NCBI RefSeq assembly: GCF_000202635.1
Contig: NC_015125.1
Span: forward strand, 3,286,001-3,350,000
Reading direction: 5' to 3'
Origin: Microbacterium testaceum StLB037
GTDB taxonomy: Bacteria > Actinomycetota > Actinomycetes > Actinomycetales > Microbacteriaceae
DNA length: 64,000 bases
Shown here: one piece after another, positions 54,554-63,557 of the stretch
How positions within the stretch are numbered: the stretch's first letter is position 1
Layout: each line of letters begins with the position of its first letter
Notes under the pieces: model-generated
Databases searched by the model: none
What the model saw: the letters and a program-made list of their open reading frames with translations, nothing else
Told to the model about the DNA's origin: nothing
Translations under genes and position numbers: made by a program

Positions 54554-55045
54554 ATGAAGTCGAAGAAACGAATCCTGACCTCGGTGATCGCCGCGGCCGC
54601 TGCAGGGCTGCTGGGATCGACGATCGTGGCGGCACCGGCAAGCGCTGCCGGTGAGCTCGCCACCGCGAACATCGGTTCGCAATCCGCCGTCACCATCTCC
54701 AACACCTGGACCGACGTGAACGGTGACCCGTTCGCGTTGACGGTCACGGGCAACTTCAGCGGACACACGGCGAACGGTGCGGTGCTCGACAGCATCCAGC
54801 TGTGTTACTCCGGCCCCGCGAACTCCGCCATCCTCGTTTCGCCGTACACGCGAAATGCGGAGGGGAACATCTGGGAGAGCGGACCCGCGCGTCAGATGAT
54901 CAAGGGCGCGGACACGCCGGCGCCCTGCATCTCGTACACGGTCGGCAAGTACTACGAGGCCGGCTCGGATGACGTCGTACGGGTCGCCAGTCGGATCACC
55001 GGTTCGACCAGCAAGCTCGAGACGATCGCGGCGTTCTACCGCTGA
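54554..55045 (+). CDS. Small secreted protein
   Basis: The 163-residue product has a Sec signal (KSKKRILTSVIAAAAAGLLG, cleavage after APASAA) and a beta-rich mature part with two cysteines (IQLCYSGPAN and APCISYTVGK) that may form a disulfide. An excellent AAAGGAGG lies just upstream. No family is recognised. It is a single gene between two similar terminators. Confidence 0.75.
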   Translation: MKSKKRILTSVIAAAAAGLLGSTIVAAPASAAGELATANIGSQSAVTISNTWTDVNGDPFALTVTGNFSGHTANGAVLDSIQLCYSGPANSAILVSPYTRNAEGNIWESGPARQMIKGADTPAPCISYTVGKYYEAGSDDVVRVASRITGSTSKLETIAAFYR

Positions 55046-55073
55046 GCGGCAACGCACGCTTTTCCTGAGCGAG

Positions 55074-55106
55074 AGGGCGGGATTCCCGACGGGGTCCCGC
55101 CCTTTC
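55074..55106 (+). terminator. Terminator after the small secreted protein
   Basis: AGGGCGGGA pairs with TCCCGCCCT, followed by TT. Its arms match those of the terminator at 54308-54340. Confidence 0.75.
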
Positions 55107-55194
55107 TGCTGTCTGCCAGGGAAAGTTGCGCACGCCCGGTAGAGTAAGAGGGCCCGATTCCGGGCGACACCCCAATTCTTCCTGGAGACCCTCC

Positions 55195-57108
55195 ATGGCG
55201 CACGCCCTTCGTCCTGACCTCCGTAACGTCGCGATCGTCGCGCACGTCGACCACGGCAAGACGACCCTCGTCGACGCCATGCTCCGCCAGACCGGCTCGT
55301 TCGGCGAGCACGCGCACGTCGAAGAGCGCGCGATGGACTCGAACGACCTCGAGCGCGAAAAGGGCATCACGATCCTCGCCAAGAACACGGCGATCACGTA
55401 CAACGGCATCCACACCGAGGTGCCCGTGACGATCAACGTCATCGACACCCCGGGCCACGCCGACTTCGGTGGCGAGGTCGAGCGCGGCCTGTCGATGGTC
55501 GACGGAGTCGTGCTGCTCGTCGACGCGTCCGAGGGCCCGCTGCCCCAGACGCGTTTCGTGCTGCGCAAGGCGCTCGAGGCCAAGCTCCCCGTCATCCTGC
55601 TGGTCAACAAGACCGACCGCCCCGACGCGCGCATCGCCGAGGTCGAAGAAGAGGCGCACGACCTGCTTCTGGGACTCGCGTCCGACCTCGTCGACGACGT
55701 GCCCGACCTTGACGTCGACGCGCTCCTCGACGTGCCGGTGGTGTACGCCTCCGGCCGTGCGGGTGCGGCATCCCTCAACCGTCCCGACAACGGCGCGCTG
55801 CCCGACAACGAGGACCTCGAGCCGCTGTTCGCCGCGATCCTCGAGCACGTCCCGGCTCCCTCCTACGACGACGAGGCGCCGCTGCAGGCCTGGGTCACCA
55901 ACCTCGACTCCTCGCCGTTCCTCGGCCGTCTCGCGCTGCTGCGCGTGTTCAACGGCACGCTCAAGAAGGGCCAGACCGTGGCCTGGGTGCGTGCCGACGG
56001 CACCACCAGCAACGCGCGCATCACGGAGCTGCTGAAGACCCGCGCCCTCGAGCGCTACCCGGCCGAAGACGCCGGTCCCGGCGACATCGTCGCGATCGCC
56101 GGATTCCCCGACATCACGATCGGTGAGACGATCGCCGACCCCGAAGACGTGCGCCCCCTGCCGGCCATCACGGTCGACGACCCCGCCATCTCGATGACGA
56201 TCGGCACCAACACCTCGCCGCTCATGGGCAAGGTCAAGGGCCACAAGCTCACCGCCCGCATGGTCAAGGACCGTCTCGACCGCGAGCTCATCGGTAACGT
56301 CTCGCTCAAGGTCGTCGACATCGGACGTCCGGATGCCTGGGAAGTCCAGGGCCGCGGAGAGCTCGCTCTCGCGATCCTCGTCGAGAACATGCGCCGCGAG
56401 GGCTTCGAGCTCACCGTCGGCAAGCCCCAGGTGGTCACCAAGCGCGGCGAGGACGGCAAGCTCAAGGAGCCGTTCGAGCACCTCACGATCGACGCCCCCG
56501 AGGAGCACCTCGGCGCGATCACGCAGCTGATGGCCGCCCGCAAGGGCCGCATGGACAACATGACCAACCACGGCACCGGCTGGGTACGCATGGAGTTCGT
56601 CGTGCCCTCGCGCGGCCTCATCGGCTTCCGCAGCGAGTTCCTCACGATCACGCGTGGCACCGGCATCGCCAACGCCATCTCGCACGGCTACGACGACTGG
56701 GCGGGCTCCATCACGACCCGCCAGAACGGCTCGATCGTCGCCGACCGCATGGGCGTCGTCACCCCCTTCGCCATGATCGCTCTGCAGGAGCGCATGAGCT
56801 TCTTCGTGCAGCCCACCGAAGAGGTCTACGAGGGCATGGTCATCGGCGAGAACTCGCGCGCCGACGACATGGACGTCAACATCACCAAGGAGAAGAAGCT
56901 CACGAACATGCGTTCGTCGACCTCCGACTCCTTCGAGTCGATGACGCCCCCGCGCGTGCTCACGCTCGAGGAGTCGCTCGAGTTCGCCCGCGACGACGAA
57001 TGCGTCGAGGTCACGCCCGAGAAGGTGCGCATCCGCAAGGTCGTGCTCGATGCGACCGAGCGCGGTCGTGCCGCGTCGCGCCTCAAGCGTCAGGATGCCA
57101 ACGCGTAA
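55195..57108 (+). CDS. typA: Translational GTPase TypA/BipA
   Basis: The 637-residue GTPase has G1 [10 protein letters not shown]3 DTPGHADF and G4 NKTDRPDA, then the BipA-type EF-G-like domains and the C-terminal segment [20 protein letters not shown]. It binds ribosomes in cold or other stress and helps assembly of the large subunit. A single gene, it has its own promoter upstream and a terminator behind. Confidence 0.96.
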   Translation: MAHALRPDLRNVAIVAHVDHGKTTLVDAMLRQTGSFGEHAHVEERAMDSNDLEREKGITILAKNTAITYNGIHTEVPVTINVIDTPGHADFGGEVERGLSMVDGVVLLVDASEGPLPQTRFVLRKALEAKLPVILLVNKTDRPDARIAEVEEEAHDLLLGLASDLVDDVPDLDVDALLDVPVVYASGRAGAASLNRPDNGALPDNEDLEPLFAAILEHVPAPSYDDEAPLQAWVTNLDSSPFLGRLALLRVFNGTLKKGQTVAWVRADGTTSNARITELLKTRALERYPAEDAGPGDIVAIAGFPDITIGETIADPEDVRPLPAITVDDPAISMTIGTNTSPLMGKVKGHKLTARMVKDRLDRELIGNVSLKVVDIGRPDAWEVQGRGELALAILVENMRREGFELTVGKPQVVTKRGEDGKLKEPFEHLTIDAPEEHLGAITQLMAARKGRMDNMTNHGTGWVRMEFVVPSRGLIGFRSEFLTITRGTGIANAISHGYDDWAGSITTRQNGSIVADRMGVVTPFAMIALQERMSFFVQPTEEVYEGMVIGENSRADDMDVNITKEKKLTNMRSSTSDSFESMTPPRVLTLEESLEFARDDECVEVTPEKVRIRKVVLDATERGRAASRLKRQDANA

Positions 57109-57125
57109 GCGTTCCCGGCTGATCG

Positions 57126-57157
57126 CGGCCCCGTCGAGCTCACGCTCGGCGGGGCCG
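57126..57157 (+). terminator. Terminator of typA
   Basis: CGGCCCCGTCGAGC pairs with GCTCGGCGGGGCCG across TCAC with one C/C-type mismatch, followed by TT. Confidence 0.7.
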
Positions 57158-57175
57158 TTCCGCGTCGCCGCAGGG

Positions 57176-57313
57176 GGTCGCTGAGCCTGTCCGGGCACCT
57201 CGCGGGCCGCGGAAGGTGGCTGAGCCTGCCGAAGCCCCTCGCGCTCGCGATACGCCGCGGGGGGTGGCTGAGCCTGTCGAAAGCCACCGGACCCTTCGAC
57301 AAGCTCAGGGTCC
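57176..57313. repeat. Cluster of CTGAGCCTGTCGAAG-type repeats
   Basis: Four units: 57176-57193, 57215-57236, 57263-57288 (a palindrome with GGTGGCT/AGCCACC ends) and 57289-57313 in the opposite sense (GGACCCTTCGACAAGCTCAG). They belong to the same family as the repeats at 28873 and in gcvT. Confidence 0.75.
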
Positions 57314-57338
57314 TCCCATGCGACACGGTCAGGGGGCC

Positions 57339-57701
57339 TCAGGGGGCGGGGGTGGGTGCCTGTTCCCGGAGCACCTTCGCGAGTGGACGTCCCTTCGCCA
57401 GCTCATCGACCAGCTTGTCGAGAAGGCGGATGCGGTACATCAGCGGGTCCTCGATCTCCTCGACCCGGATGCCGCAGACCACCCCGGTGACCTGGTCGGC
57501 CCGAACGTTGAGTGTCGCCTCGTCGAAGAACTCCCGGAACGTCGTCGTCCCCTCGGCGTGGCGGGCGATCGTCGCGTCGTCGAAGCCCGTGAGCCAGCGG
57601 ATCACGGCATCCAGATCGTCCTTCGTGCGCCCTTTGCGCTCCACCTTCGCGAGGTAGAGCGGGTAGACGGACGCAAAGGTCATCTCGAACACGCGGGACA
57701 T
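57339..57701 (-). CDS. DUF2200 family protein
   Basis: The 120-residue product matches DUF2200: RVFEMTFASVYPLYLAKVER, RTKDDLDAVIRWLTGFDD and VCGIRVEEIEDPLMYRIRLL. Members are cytoplasmic and of unknown role. The ATG at 57701 is chosen; a GTG three codons earlier is possible. Confidence 0.88.
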   Translation of the reverse strand: MSRVFEMTFASVYPLYLAKVERKGRTKDDLDAVIRWLTGFDDATIARHAEGTTTFREFFDEATLNVRADQVTGVVCGIRVEEIEDPLMYRIRLLDKLVDELAKGRPLAKVLREQAPTPAP

Positions 57702-57800
57702 ATCCGGCACACTACGCGGTGCGCGCTCAGGGACACAGGGGTGTCCGAGCGCTGGCGCGGGGAGGCGCGATAGCGTGCGCGTTCGTCGGCGGCGCGGAGA

Positions 57801-58352
57801 TCAGCGCGACTCCACCACGCACACCGCGCTCATGCCCGGTGTCAGCGCCTCGAACACGTGCGGGGCGTCGCCGGGGTAGGACAGGTAGTCGCCGGGGGAG
57901 AGCTCGTAAGGGTCGTCGGCTGGTCCCACGCGACCGCGTCCGGTCACCATGACGAGATGCTCGACGGTTCCGCGCGGGTGCGGGTCGGACAGTCGGGGCT
58001 TCCCCGGCTCGGCGCTCAGCAGGTAGATGTCGCGGCGCGCGTGGGGCGGACTCGCGGACAACAACACGGCGAGGTAGTCGGATGCTGACGACGGCACGGC
58101 CGTGGATGCCTCGCCCGCGCGGATGAGCGTGGGGGAGGGGACGCCCTCGTCGACCAGGATTGCGAACGGGATCTCGAGCGCCGTCGCCAGGGCCCACAGC
58201 GTCTCGACGCTGGGGTTGCCGCCGCCGCTTTCGAGCTGCGACACCGTGGCTTTCGCGACGCCCGCCCGCCGGGCGAGTTCCGAGACGCTGAGGTCACGGC
58301 GCTCGCGCTCGCGCCGCAGGGTCGCCGCGATACGGTCGCCGAGATCCGTCAT
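57801..58352 (-). CDS. XRE family regulator with cupin domain
   Basis: The 183-residue protein has an HTH (LSVSELARRAGVAKATVSQL) and a cupin domain (about residues 85-180, with HPRGTVEHLVMVTGRGRVGP and LSPGDYLSYPGDAPHVFEAL). Such regulators often control the divergent transporter, here azlCD. A 7-bp palindrome in the shared promoter region could be its operator. Confidence 0.9.
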   Translation of the reverse strand: MTDLGDRIAATLRRERERRDLSVSELARRAGVAKATVSQLESGGGNPSVETLWALATALEIPFAILVDEGVPSPTLIRAGEASTAVPSSASDYLAVLLSASPPHARRDIYLLSAEPGKPRLSDPHPRGTVEHLVMVTGRGRVGPADDPYELSPGDYLSYPGDAPHVFEALTPGMSAVCVVESR

Positions 58353-58372
58353 GCGTTCATTATGCTCGACGA

Positions 58373-58392
58373 TCGTTCGACTTGACGAACGA
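58373..58392. promoter_or_regulatory. Candidate operator between regulator and azlCD
   Basis: TCGTTCG (58373-58379) and CGAACGA (58386-58392) form a perfect palindrome with a 6-bp spacer, and CGTTC also occurs at 58354-58358, 58401-58405 and 58421-58425. Confidence 0.5.
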
Positions 58393-58408
58393 CGCTCGCT
58401 CGTTCACC

Positions 58409-59146
58409 ATGATGTCCATGCGTTCGTTCTCTCGAACACCTGAGGGTGTCGCCGCCCGGCAGGGCCTTGCCGTGGCACTCGCCACGAGCGCGTACGGCAT
58501 CTCTTTCGGCGCCCTATCGGTGGCCTCCGGTCTCGACGTCTGGCAGACGTGCGTCCTGAGCCTGCTGATGTTCACCGGCGGCTCGCAGTTCGCCTTCGTC
58601 GGCGTGATCGCCGCCGGCGGAGTGGCCGCCGCCCCCGCCGCCATCGCCTCCGCGGTGCTGCTGGGGGTGCGTAACGCCGCCTACGCGATGCGCATGGCGC
58701 CGGTCGTCGCGGGTGGGTTCTGGCGCAAGGCCGGAGCGACGCAGTTCACGATCGACGAGTCGGTCGCCGTCGGACTCGCCCAGACCCAGCCGCGCGCGCG
58801 GCAGGTGGGCTTCTGGGTGACGGGGGTGGCCATCTGGGTCGGCTGGAACCTCTCCACCCTCCTCGGCGCGCTGCTCGGAGACGTGCTGGGCGACCCACGC
58901 GCCTACGGCCTCGACGCGGCTGCGGCGGCCGCATTCCTCGCTCTGCTCTGGCCACGTCTGCGCGGCCGACAACCTCTGGCTGTCGCGGCCGGTGCCGCCG
59001 TCGTCGCGGCGCTGCTCACGCCGGTGCTCATGCCGGGCATCCCGGTCATCGCCGCGGCCGGTGTCGCCGTGGCCGTGGGGCTGTTCGATCCGCGCCGACC
59101 GACGCCCGACCCGGCCCGCGTGGCTGAAGAGAAGGGGATGCCATGA
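58409..59146 (+). CDS. azlC: AzlC family branched-chain amino acid exporter subunit
   Basis: The 245-residue membrane protein has the AzlC pattern: GLAVALATSAYGISFGALSV, LMFTGGSQFAFVGV and GVRNAAYAMRMAP. It works with AzlD to export branched-chain amino acids or analogues such as azaleucine. ATGs at 58409, 58412 and 58418 are all possible; the first is used. The overlap with azlD is 4 bp. Confidence 0.92.
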   Translation: MMSMRSFSRTPEGVAARQGLAVALATSAYGISFGALSVASGLDVWQTCVLSLLMFTGGSQFAFVGVIAAGGVAAAPAAIASAVLLGVRNAAYAMRMAPVVAGGFWRKAGATQFTIDESVAVGLAQTQPRARQVGFWVTGVAIWVGWNLSTLLGALLGDVLGDPRAYGLDAAAAAAFLALLWPRLRGRQPLAVAAGAAVVAALLTPVLMPGIPVIAAAGVAVAVGLFDPRRPTPDPARVAEEKGMP

Positions 59147-59457
59147 CGCTCTGGACCGCTGTGCTGTTGGCATCCGTTCTCTGTGTCGCGCTGAAAGCCG
59201 TCGGTTACCTGCTCCCCGCGCGCTGGCTCGAGTCGCCGCGCGTCGAACGGATCAGCGACCTTCTCACCGTGGCGCTTCTGTCGGCGCTGGTCATGGTGCA
59301 GACGCTGGCCGTCGGAGGCACGGTGAGTGTCGACGCTCGCGTTCCCGCGGTGGCCGTCGCCGCGCTCCTGCTGTGGATTCGCGCGCCGTTCCTGGTCGTG
59401 GTCGCCGCCGCTGCTCTCACCGCCGCGCTTCTGCGGTTGTGGGGGTGGGCTGCCTGA
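59143..59457 (+). CDS. azlD: AzlD family branched-chain amino acid exporter subunit
   Basis: The 104-residue membrane protein has four helices with the AzlD signature KAVGYLLPARWLESPRVERI and LTVALLSALVMVQTL. It is the small partner of AzlC. Its start overlaps the azlC stop (ATGA). Confidence 0.92.
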   Translation: MTLWTAVLLASVLCVALKAVGYLLPARWLESPRVERISDLLTVALLSALVMVQTLAVGGTVSVDARVPAVAVAALLLWIRAPFLVVVAAAALTAALLRLWGWAA

Positions 59458-59535
59458 CGTCGCGGCGTCTGGACGGACGCGGGGTGCGGTGGCGGCGCCG
59501 TCGCGCCCTCACCGCACCCCGCAGCAAATGGTGGG

Positions 59536-62445
59536 TCAACCGAGGATGGCGAACCCCGTTCTCCAGGTCGTGTTGACGCTGAAGCCGATGATGGCCGGGG
59601 CCCCGGTGAGTGCGGTGCTGGGGAAGGCGGCGGGTTCGGTGCGTCCCGTGGTGGTGCCGTCGCCGAGCTGGCCCTGGTCGTTTCCGCCCCAGGCCAAGGC
59701 GGTGCCATCGGCGAGGAGGGCATACGCACTGTTGTCGGTCGTCCCGATCTGCGTGGCGGTGCTGATGTTCTTGACCGCGACGGGGGTGTTGCGCGTCGTG
59801 GTCGTGCCGTCGCCGAGCTGACCGTAGTTGTTCCCGCCCCATGCCCGGATCTGGCCGTTCGAGAGGAGGGCGTACGTGCTGTAGCCGGCGGCGACGACGC
59901 GGGTGGCCGTGGTGATGTCGGACACGGTCACCGGACTGTCGACGAAGCTTTCGCTGTACGGGTCGTCCTCGGTGCCGTTGCCGAGGTTTCCGCCGGCGCT
60001 GTTCATGCCCCACGACTTGATGGTGCCGTCGGAGAGGAGAGCGAAGGCGGTTCCGGTTGACGCCGCGATCTGGATCGCGGTGTTGATGCCGGTCACCGGC
60101 CCCGGTTCCGTGCGGTAGGCCGTGGTGCCATCCCCGAGGGCCCCGGCACCCCAGGAGACGACGTGGCCGTCGGAGAGCAGGGCGTAGGCGGCGGATCCCT
60201 CACCGCTGTCGGGGGCGAGGGCCACCCCGATGGCTGTCGTGATCTCGGAAACCGCCTGCGGCGTCGTCGTGTTCGCGCTCCCACGTCGTTGGCTGAGGCT
60301 CTGGCCCCATTGCAGAACGCTGCCGCCCGTCGTCACCGCGAGCACCGTGTTGGACGCGACCGCGATATCGACGACCTCCGTGAGGTCCGGTACACGGGCC
60401 CAGCTACTCCGCGAGGTGGTGGTGCCATCGCCGAGCTGTCCGGAATCGTTGTTGCCGACGCCCCAGACGGTTCCATCCTTCAAGAGCGCGATGGTGTAGC
60501 CGACACCGGCACCGATCTTGACGAGGGGCGACGGGAACGCGCGCGACAACTGCGTGGGGGAAAGCAGTCTCTCGTCGGTCGAGTCGGTACCCGCGCCACC
60601 GGAGGTGTCCTTGTAGCCGAGGTCGTTCGCGCCGATGGCGCAGGCGTTGGCGCCGAGGACGGTGACGGGAAGTGCGGCGGACATGCCCGCGCTCGTCGCC
60701 CTGACGGAGATTACGGTGCCGGGCGTCATCCACGTGTCGTCCGGACTGAGCTGGGTGCCGGCGGTTCCCGACGCCTCGGTCGTGCCGACGGCGGGCGACA
60801 CGCTTCCGGCCGTCGATGAGAAGGAGACCGTCTGCTGGCCGAGTCCGACTCCGGTGCGATTGTCCATCATCGTTGCGGAGACGACGAGGGTCCCGTCTGC
60901 CGCGACTTGCGAGGGATTGGCCGACACGGTGATCGTGCGGTCGCCGACGATGAGGAACAGGGTGTTGTTGCTCGCCTCGGAGGAGTTGTCCTGCAAATAG
61001 GTCGTGTTGGCTGCGCCCGAGACCACCGTGGGGGTGGCCGTCGTGGCGGTGGCGGCATTGTTCCCCCAGGCGTAGACGGTGCCGTCGCTGGTGATGGCGT
61101 AGGCGCCGAAGACCGCTGCGGTGATCTGGGTGACGTTCGTGAGCGTCTGCACGGACTGGGGCGTCGAGTAGGCGGTCGCGTAGTCTTGCGTGCCGTTGCC
61201 GAGTTGCCCCTGTTCGTTGCCGCCCCAGGATTTGACGGTGCCGTCCGTGAGCACGGCGTACGCGCTGACGTATCCGGCCACGACCTGGGTCGCGGTGGTG
61301 ATGCCCGAAACGGTGGTCGGCAGGGAGCTGTTGGTCGTCGTGCCGTCGCCGAGGCGCCCGCGATTGTTGTTGCCCCACGCGCTGATGGTGCCGTCGGTCA
61401 TCCGGGCATAGGCGCTGTAGGCCCCGGCTGAGATCTGCGTGACCCGGGTGAGCTGCCCTCGAGGGCCCCAGACGAGCGCCCCCGGGGTGTTGCGCGGCGT
61501 GGTCGTGGCGTTGCCGAGCTGGCCCTCGTCGTTGTTGCCCCAGGAGCGGATGCTGCCGTCCTCGAGCAGGGCGTAGCTGCTGGCGAAGCCGAGGGCGATC
61601 TGGACGGCCTTGGGCTCGGAGGAGCCGATCCCTGCGACGGTGACCGGGGTCGGGCTGTTCGGAGCAGTGCTCCCGTTTCCGAGCTGCCCGTCGCTGTTGT
61701 CTCCCCACGCCCGAATGGTGCCGTCGGCCAGCACGGCCATGCTCAGCGAATCAGATGCAGCGATCTGCGTGACGTCGGAGAGCCCGTCGATCCTGGCCCA
61801 GGTCGCGCGGTCGGTGGTCGTGCCATCGCCGAGCTGTCCGACGGCATTGGAGCCGACTGACCAGACGGTGCCGTCCTTCAGCAGCGCGAGGGAGAAAGCC
61901 GATCCCGTGACCACCGATACGATCGGTGAGGGGAACACCAGCGCGAGCTGCGTCGGCGAGGTGGGAGAGGCGGACCCGGGCACGCCCGCCTTGCCGTGAT
62001 CGTTGCCGCCGACCGCGTAGGCATTCGCGCCGAGCTGTGTGACGACGGCGGACCCACTGGCCCCGCCGCTGAGGGCGGTGACCGTGATGCTGCTGCCGGG
62101 GAGGGCCCAGGCGTCGCTGGTCGTCATCGTCGAGGTGGCGACGCCGGATCCGTCGGTCGAGGCGGTCGTGGGGGAGAAGCTCACGCCGTCCGGGCCGGTG
62201 AACGAGACCGGCTGACCGGTCATCGGCGCTCCGGAGGCGTCCGTCACGGTCGCGGTGACCAGGACGTTTCCCGCGGCGGGGGACTGCATGTTCGGCGTGG
62301 TGGCCGTGACCGTCGGCCCGGCGGAGACGGCGAGAGCGGGGGTGGCGCTGACGGTGACGATGACGGGAACCGCCCAGGCGGCACCCGCGATGACCGTGCG
62401 GCGGGAGAGGGTGGGCGCGTCGGACGCGGGCACGAGGGCGTTCAT
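59536..62445 (-). CDS. Tat-exported protein with two Ig-like and two RCC1 regions
   Basis: The 969-residue product has a twin-arginine signal (SRRTVIAGAAWAVPVIVTVS, cleavage after ALA). An Ig-like/Big domain (about 48-135) precedes a first RCC1 beta-propeller (about 137-480), then a second Ig-like domain (about 505-605) and a second propeller (about 606-960). RCC1 blades repeat as YALLSDGTIKSWGxN and GQLGDGTTT patterns. Such proteins are exported and may bind wall or host ligands. The two halves look like a duplication. Confidence 0.88.
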   Translation of the reverse strand: MNALVPASDAPTLSRRTVIAGAAWAVPVIVTVSATPALAVSAGPTVTATTPNMQSPAAGNVLVTATVTDASGAPMTGQPVSFTGPDGVSFSPTTASTDGSGVATSTMTTSDAWALPGSSITVTALSGGASGSAVVTQLGANAYAVGGNDHGKAGVPGSASPTSPTQLALVFPSPIVSVVTGSAFSLALLKDGTVWSVGSNAVGQLGDGTTTDRATWARIDGLSDVTQIAASDSLSMAVLADGTIRAWGDNSDGQLGNGSTAPNSPTPVTVAGIGSSEPKAVQIALGFASSYALLEDGSIRSWGNNDEGQLGNATTTPRNTPGALVWGPRGQLTRVTQISAGAYSAYARMTDGTISAWGNNNRGRLGDGTTTNSSLPTTVSGITTATQVVAGYVSAYAVLTDGTVKSWGGNEQGQLGNGTQDYATAYSTPQSVQTLTNVTQITAAVFGAYAITSDGTVYAWGNNAATATTATPTVVSGAANTTYLQDNSSEASNNTLFLIVGDRTITVSANPSQVAADGTLVVSATMMDNRTGVGLGQQTVSFSSTAGSVSPAVGTTEASGTAGTQLSPDDTWMTPGTVISVRATSAGMSAALPVTVLGANACAIGANDLGYKDTSGGAGTDSTDERLLSPTQLSRAFPSPLVKIGAGVGYTIALLKDGTVWGVGNNDSGQLGDGTTTSRSSWARVPDLTEVVDIAVASNTVLAVTTGGSVLQWGQSLSQRRGSANTTTPQAVSEITTAIGVALAPDSGEGSAAYALLSDGHVVSWGAGALGDGTTAYRTEPGPVTGINTAIQIAASTGTAFALLSDGTIKSWGMNSAGGNLGNGTEDDPYSESFVDSPVTVSDITTATRVVAAGYSTYALLSNGQIRAWGGNNYGQLGDGTTTTRNTPVAVKNISTATQIGTTDNSAYALLADGTALAWGGNDQGQLGDGTTTGRTEPAAFPSTALTGAPAIIGFSVNTTWRTGFAILG

Positions 62446-62729
62446 TCGGGAGTTCTCCGGCGAGGCAGGGGAGGGTGAGGAACGCGGTCACGCTGACACG
62501 CGCTCCTTCAGGGTCGCGGTCGCCGGGCCCAGGGAACGTGCCTTCTCGTCTGGCGACGGACGGGTGAACTGCAGCGGGAGCGGAAGGACGGCGCCGTGTC
62601 GGGCGCCGGGCCACACGGGCGAACGTCCCGAGCCACGGGGTATCACCCGTGACTCACCCCGAGGGGGTGTCGGGTTCACCCGGGCGCGGGTGGCGCGGTC
62701 GTTCTCCGCCGCCCCATAGCGTCGCCCCG
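62446..62729. other. Intergenic region upstream of the RCC1 gene
   Basis: No gene is seen in these 284 bases. The GC-rich run CACCCCGAGGGGGTG (62656-62670) is a small palindrome. It must hold the promoter of the minus-strand RCC1 gene. Confidence 0.4.
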
Positions 62730-62735
62730 TAAAAT
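62730..62735 (+). promoter_or_regulatory. Leaderless -10 box
   Basis: TAAAAT lies 7 bases before the ATG at 62743 and overlaps the ATG at 62734, which argues for the later start. Confidence 0.45.
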
Positions 62736-62742
62736 GACCCGA

Positions 62743-63165
62743 ATGAGCTCTGGCATCCTGCGCGTCGTCGGCTGGGTCGTGGCGCTCCTCATCGGCGTGT
62801 TCTATGGAGCGGCGGGCACGATCGGTCAGGCGTTCCGTCTCGGCCCGGTGCCGCTGGGTCTGCTGCTCGCCACTCTCGGCAGCGCCGCTCTGCTGGTGGC
62901 CCTGCGCACGCTGACGGGTGACCGCGTGAACGCATTGGCCGGAGGGTTGGGCATCTCGCTCGCCACGTACGTGTTCTCGCAGCCGGGCGTCGGGGGGTCG
63001 GCGATCGTCGCCGCTCCCACTCCGGGCACGGAGTGGATACCGGTCGTCTGGACGATCGTCGGTCCCGCGCTGATGGTCTTCGTGGCCTTCTGGCCGACCT
63101 TCTCGCACCTGCCCCCGCGGCCGGCCGATAACGCAGCCTCGGAGCCCGTCGTCTCGGTGCGCTGA
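62743..63165 (+). CDS. Small four-TM protein, DUF6113-like
   Basis: The 140-residue membrane protein has four helices (VVGWVVALLIGVFYGAAGTI, LGLLLATLGSAALLVALRTL, LAGGLGISLATYVF and WIPVVWTIVGPALMVFVAFW). Proteins of this kind often lie next to fdxA in actinobacteria; the role is unknown. Confidence 0.75.
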   Translation: MSSGILRVVGWVVALLIGVFYGAAGTIGQAFRLGPVPLGLLLATLGSAALLVALRTLTGDRVNALAGGLGISLATYVFSQPGVGGSAIVAAPTPGTEWIPVVWTIVGPALMVFVAFWPTFSHLPPRPADNAASEPVVSVR

Positions 63166-63221
63166 GATCGACGGATCATAGGTCAGACGGCGCGCGGCGA
63201 GGCCGGTCGAGCGAGCGCGAT

Positions 63222-63227
63222 TAGACT
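63222..63227 (+). promoter_or_regulatory. Leaderless -10 box of fdxA
   Basis: TAGACT lies 6 bases before the GTG at 63234. Confidence 0.45.
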
Positions 63228-63233
63228 GGTCGC

Positions 63234-63554
63234 GTGACTTACGTGATCGCCCTCCCGTGTGTCGATGTCAAAGACCGCGCCTGCATCGACGAGTGTCCGG
63301 TCGACTGCATCTACGAAGGCGAGCGGTCGCTCTACATCCACCCCGACGAATGCGTCGACTGCGGTGCGTGCGAGCCCGTCTGCCCGGTCGAGGCGATCTA
63401 CTACGAAGACGACCTCCCGGAAGAGTGGTCCGACTACTACAAGGCCAACGTCGAGTTCTTCGACGACATCGGTTCTCCCGGCGGTGCGGCCAAGGTCGGC
63501 GTGATCGCGAAGGATCACCCCGTCATCACCGCGCTTCCCCCGCAGAGCCACTGA
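63234..63554 (+). CDS. fdxA: Seven-iron ferredoxin
   Basis: The 106-residue ferredoxin has the cysteines for a [3Fe-4S] and a [4Fe-4S] cluster: [20 protein letters not shown] and [20 protein letters not shown]. The C-terminal extension is as in mycobacterial FdxA. It passes electrons in the cytoplasm. dapC follows 3 bp later. Confidence 0.95.
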   Translation: MTYVIALPCVDVKDRACIDECPVDCIYEGERSLYIHPDECVDCGACEPVCPVEAIYYEDDLPEEWSDYYKANVEFFDDIGSPGGAAKVGVIAKDHPVITALPPQSH

Positions 63555-63557
63555 GCC

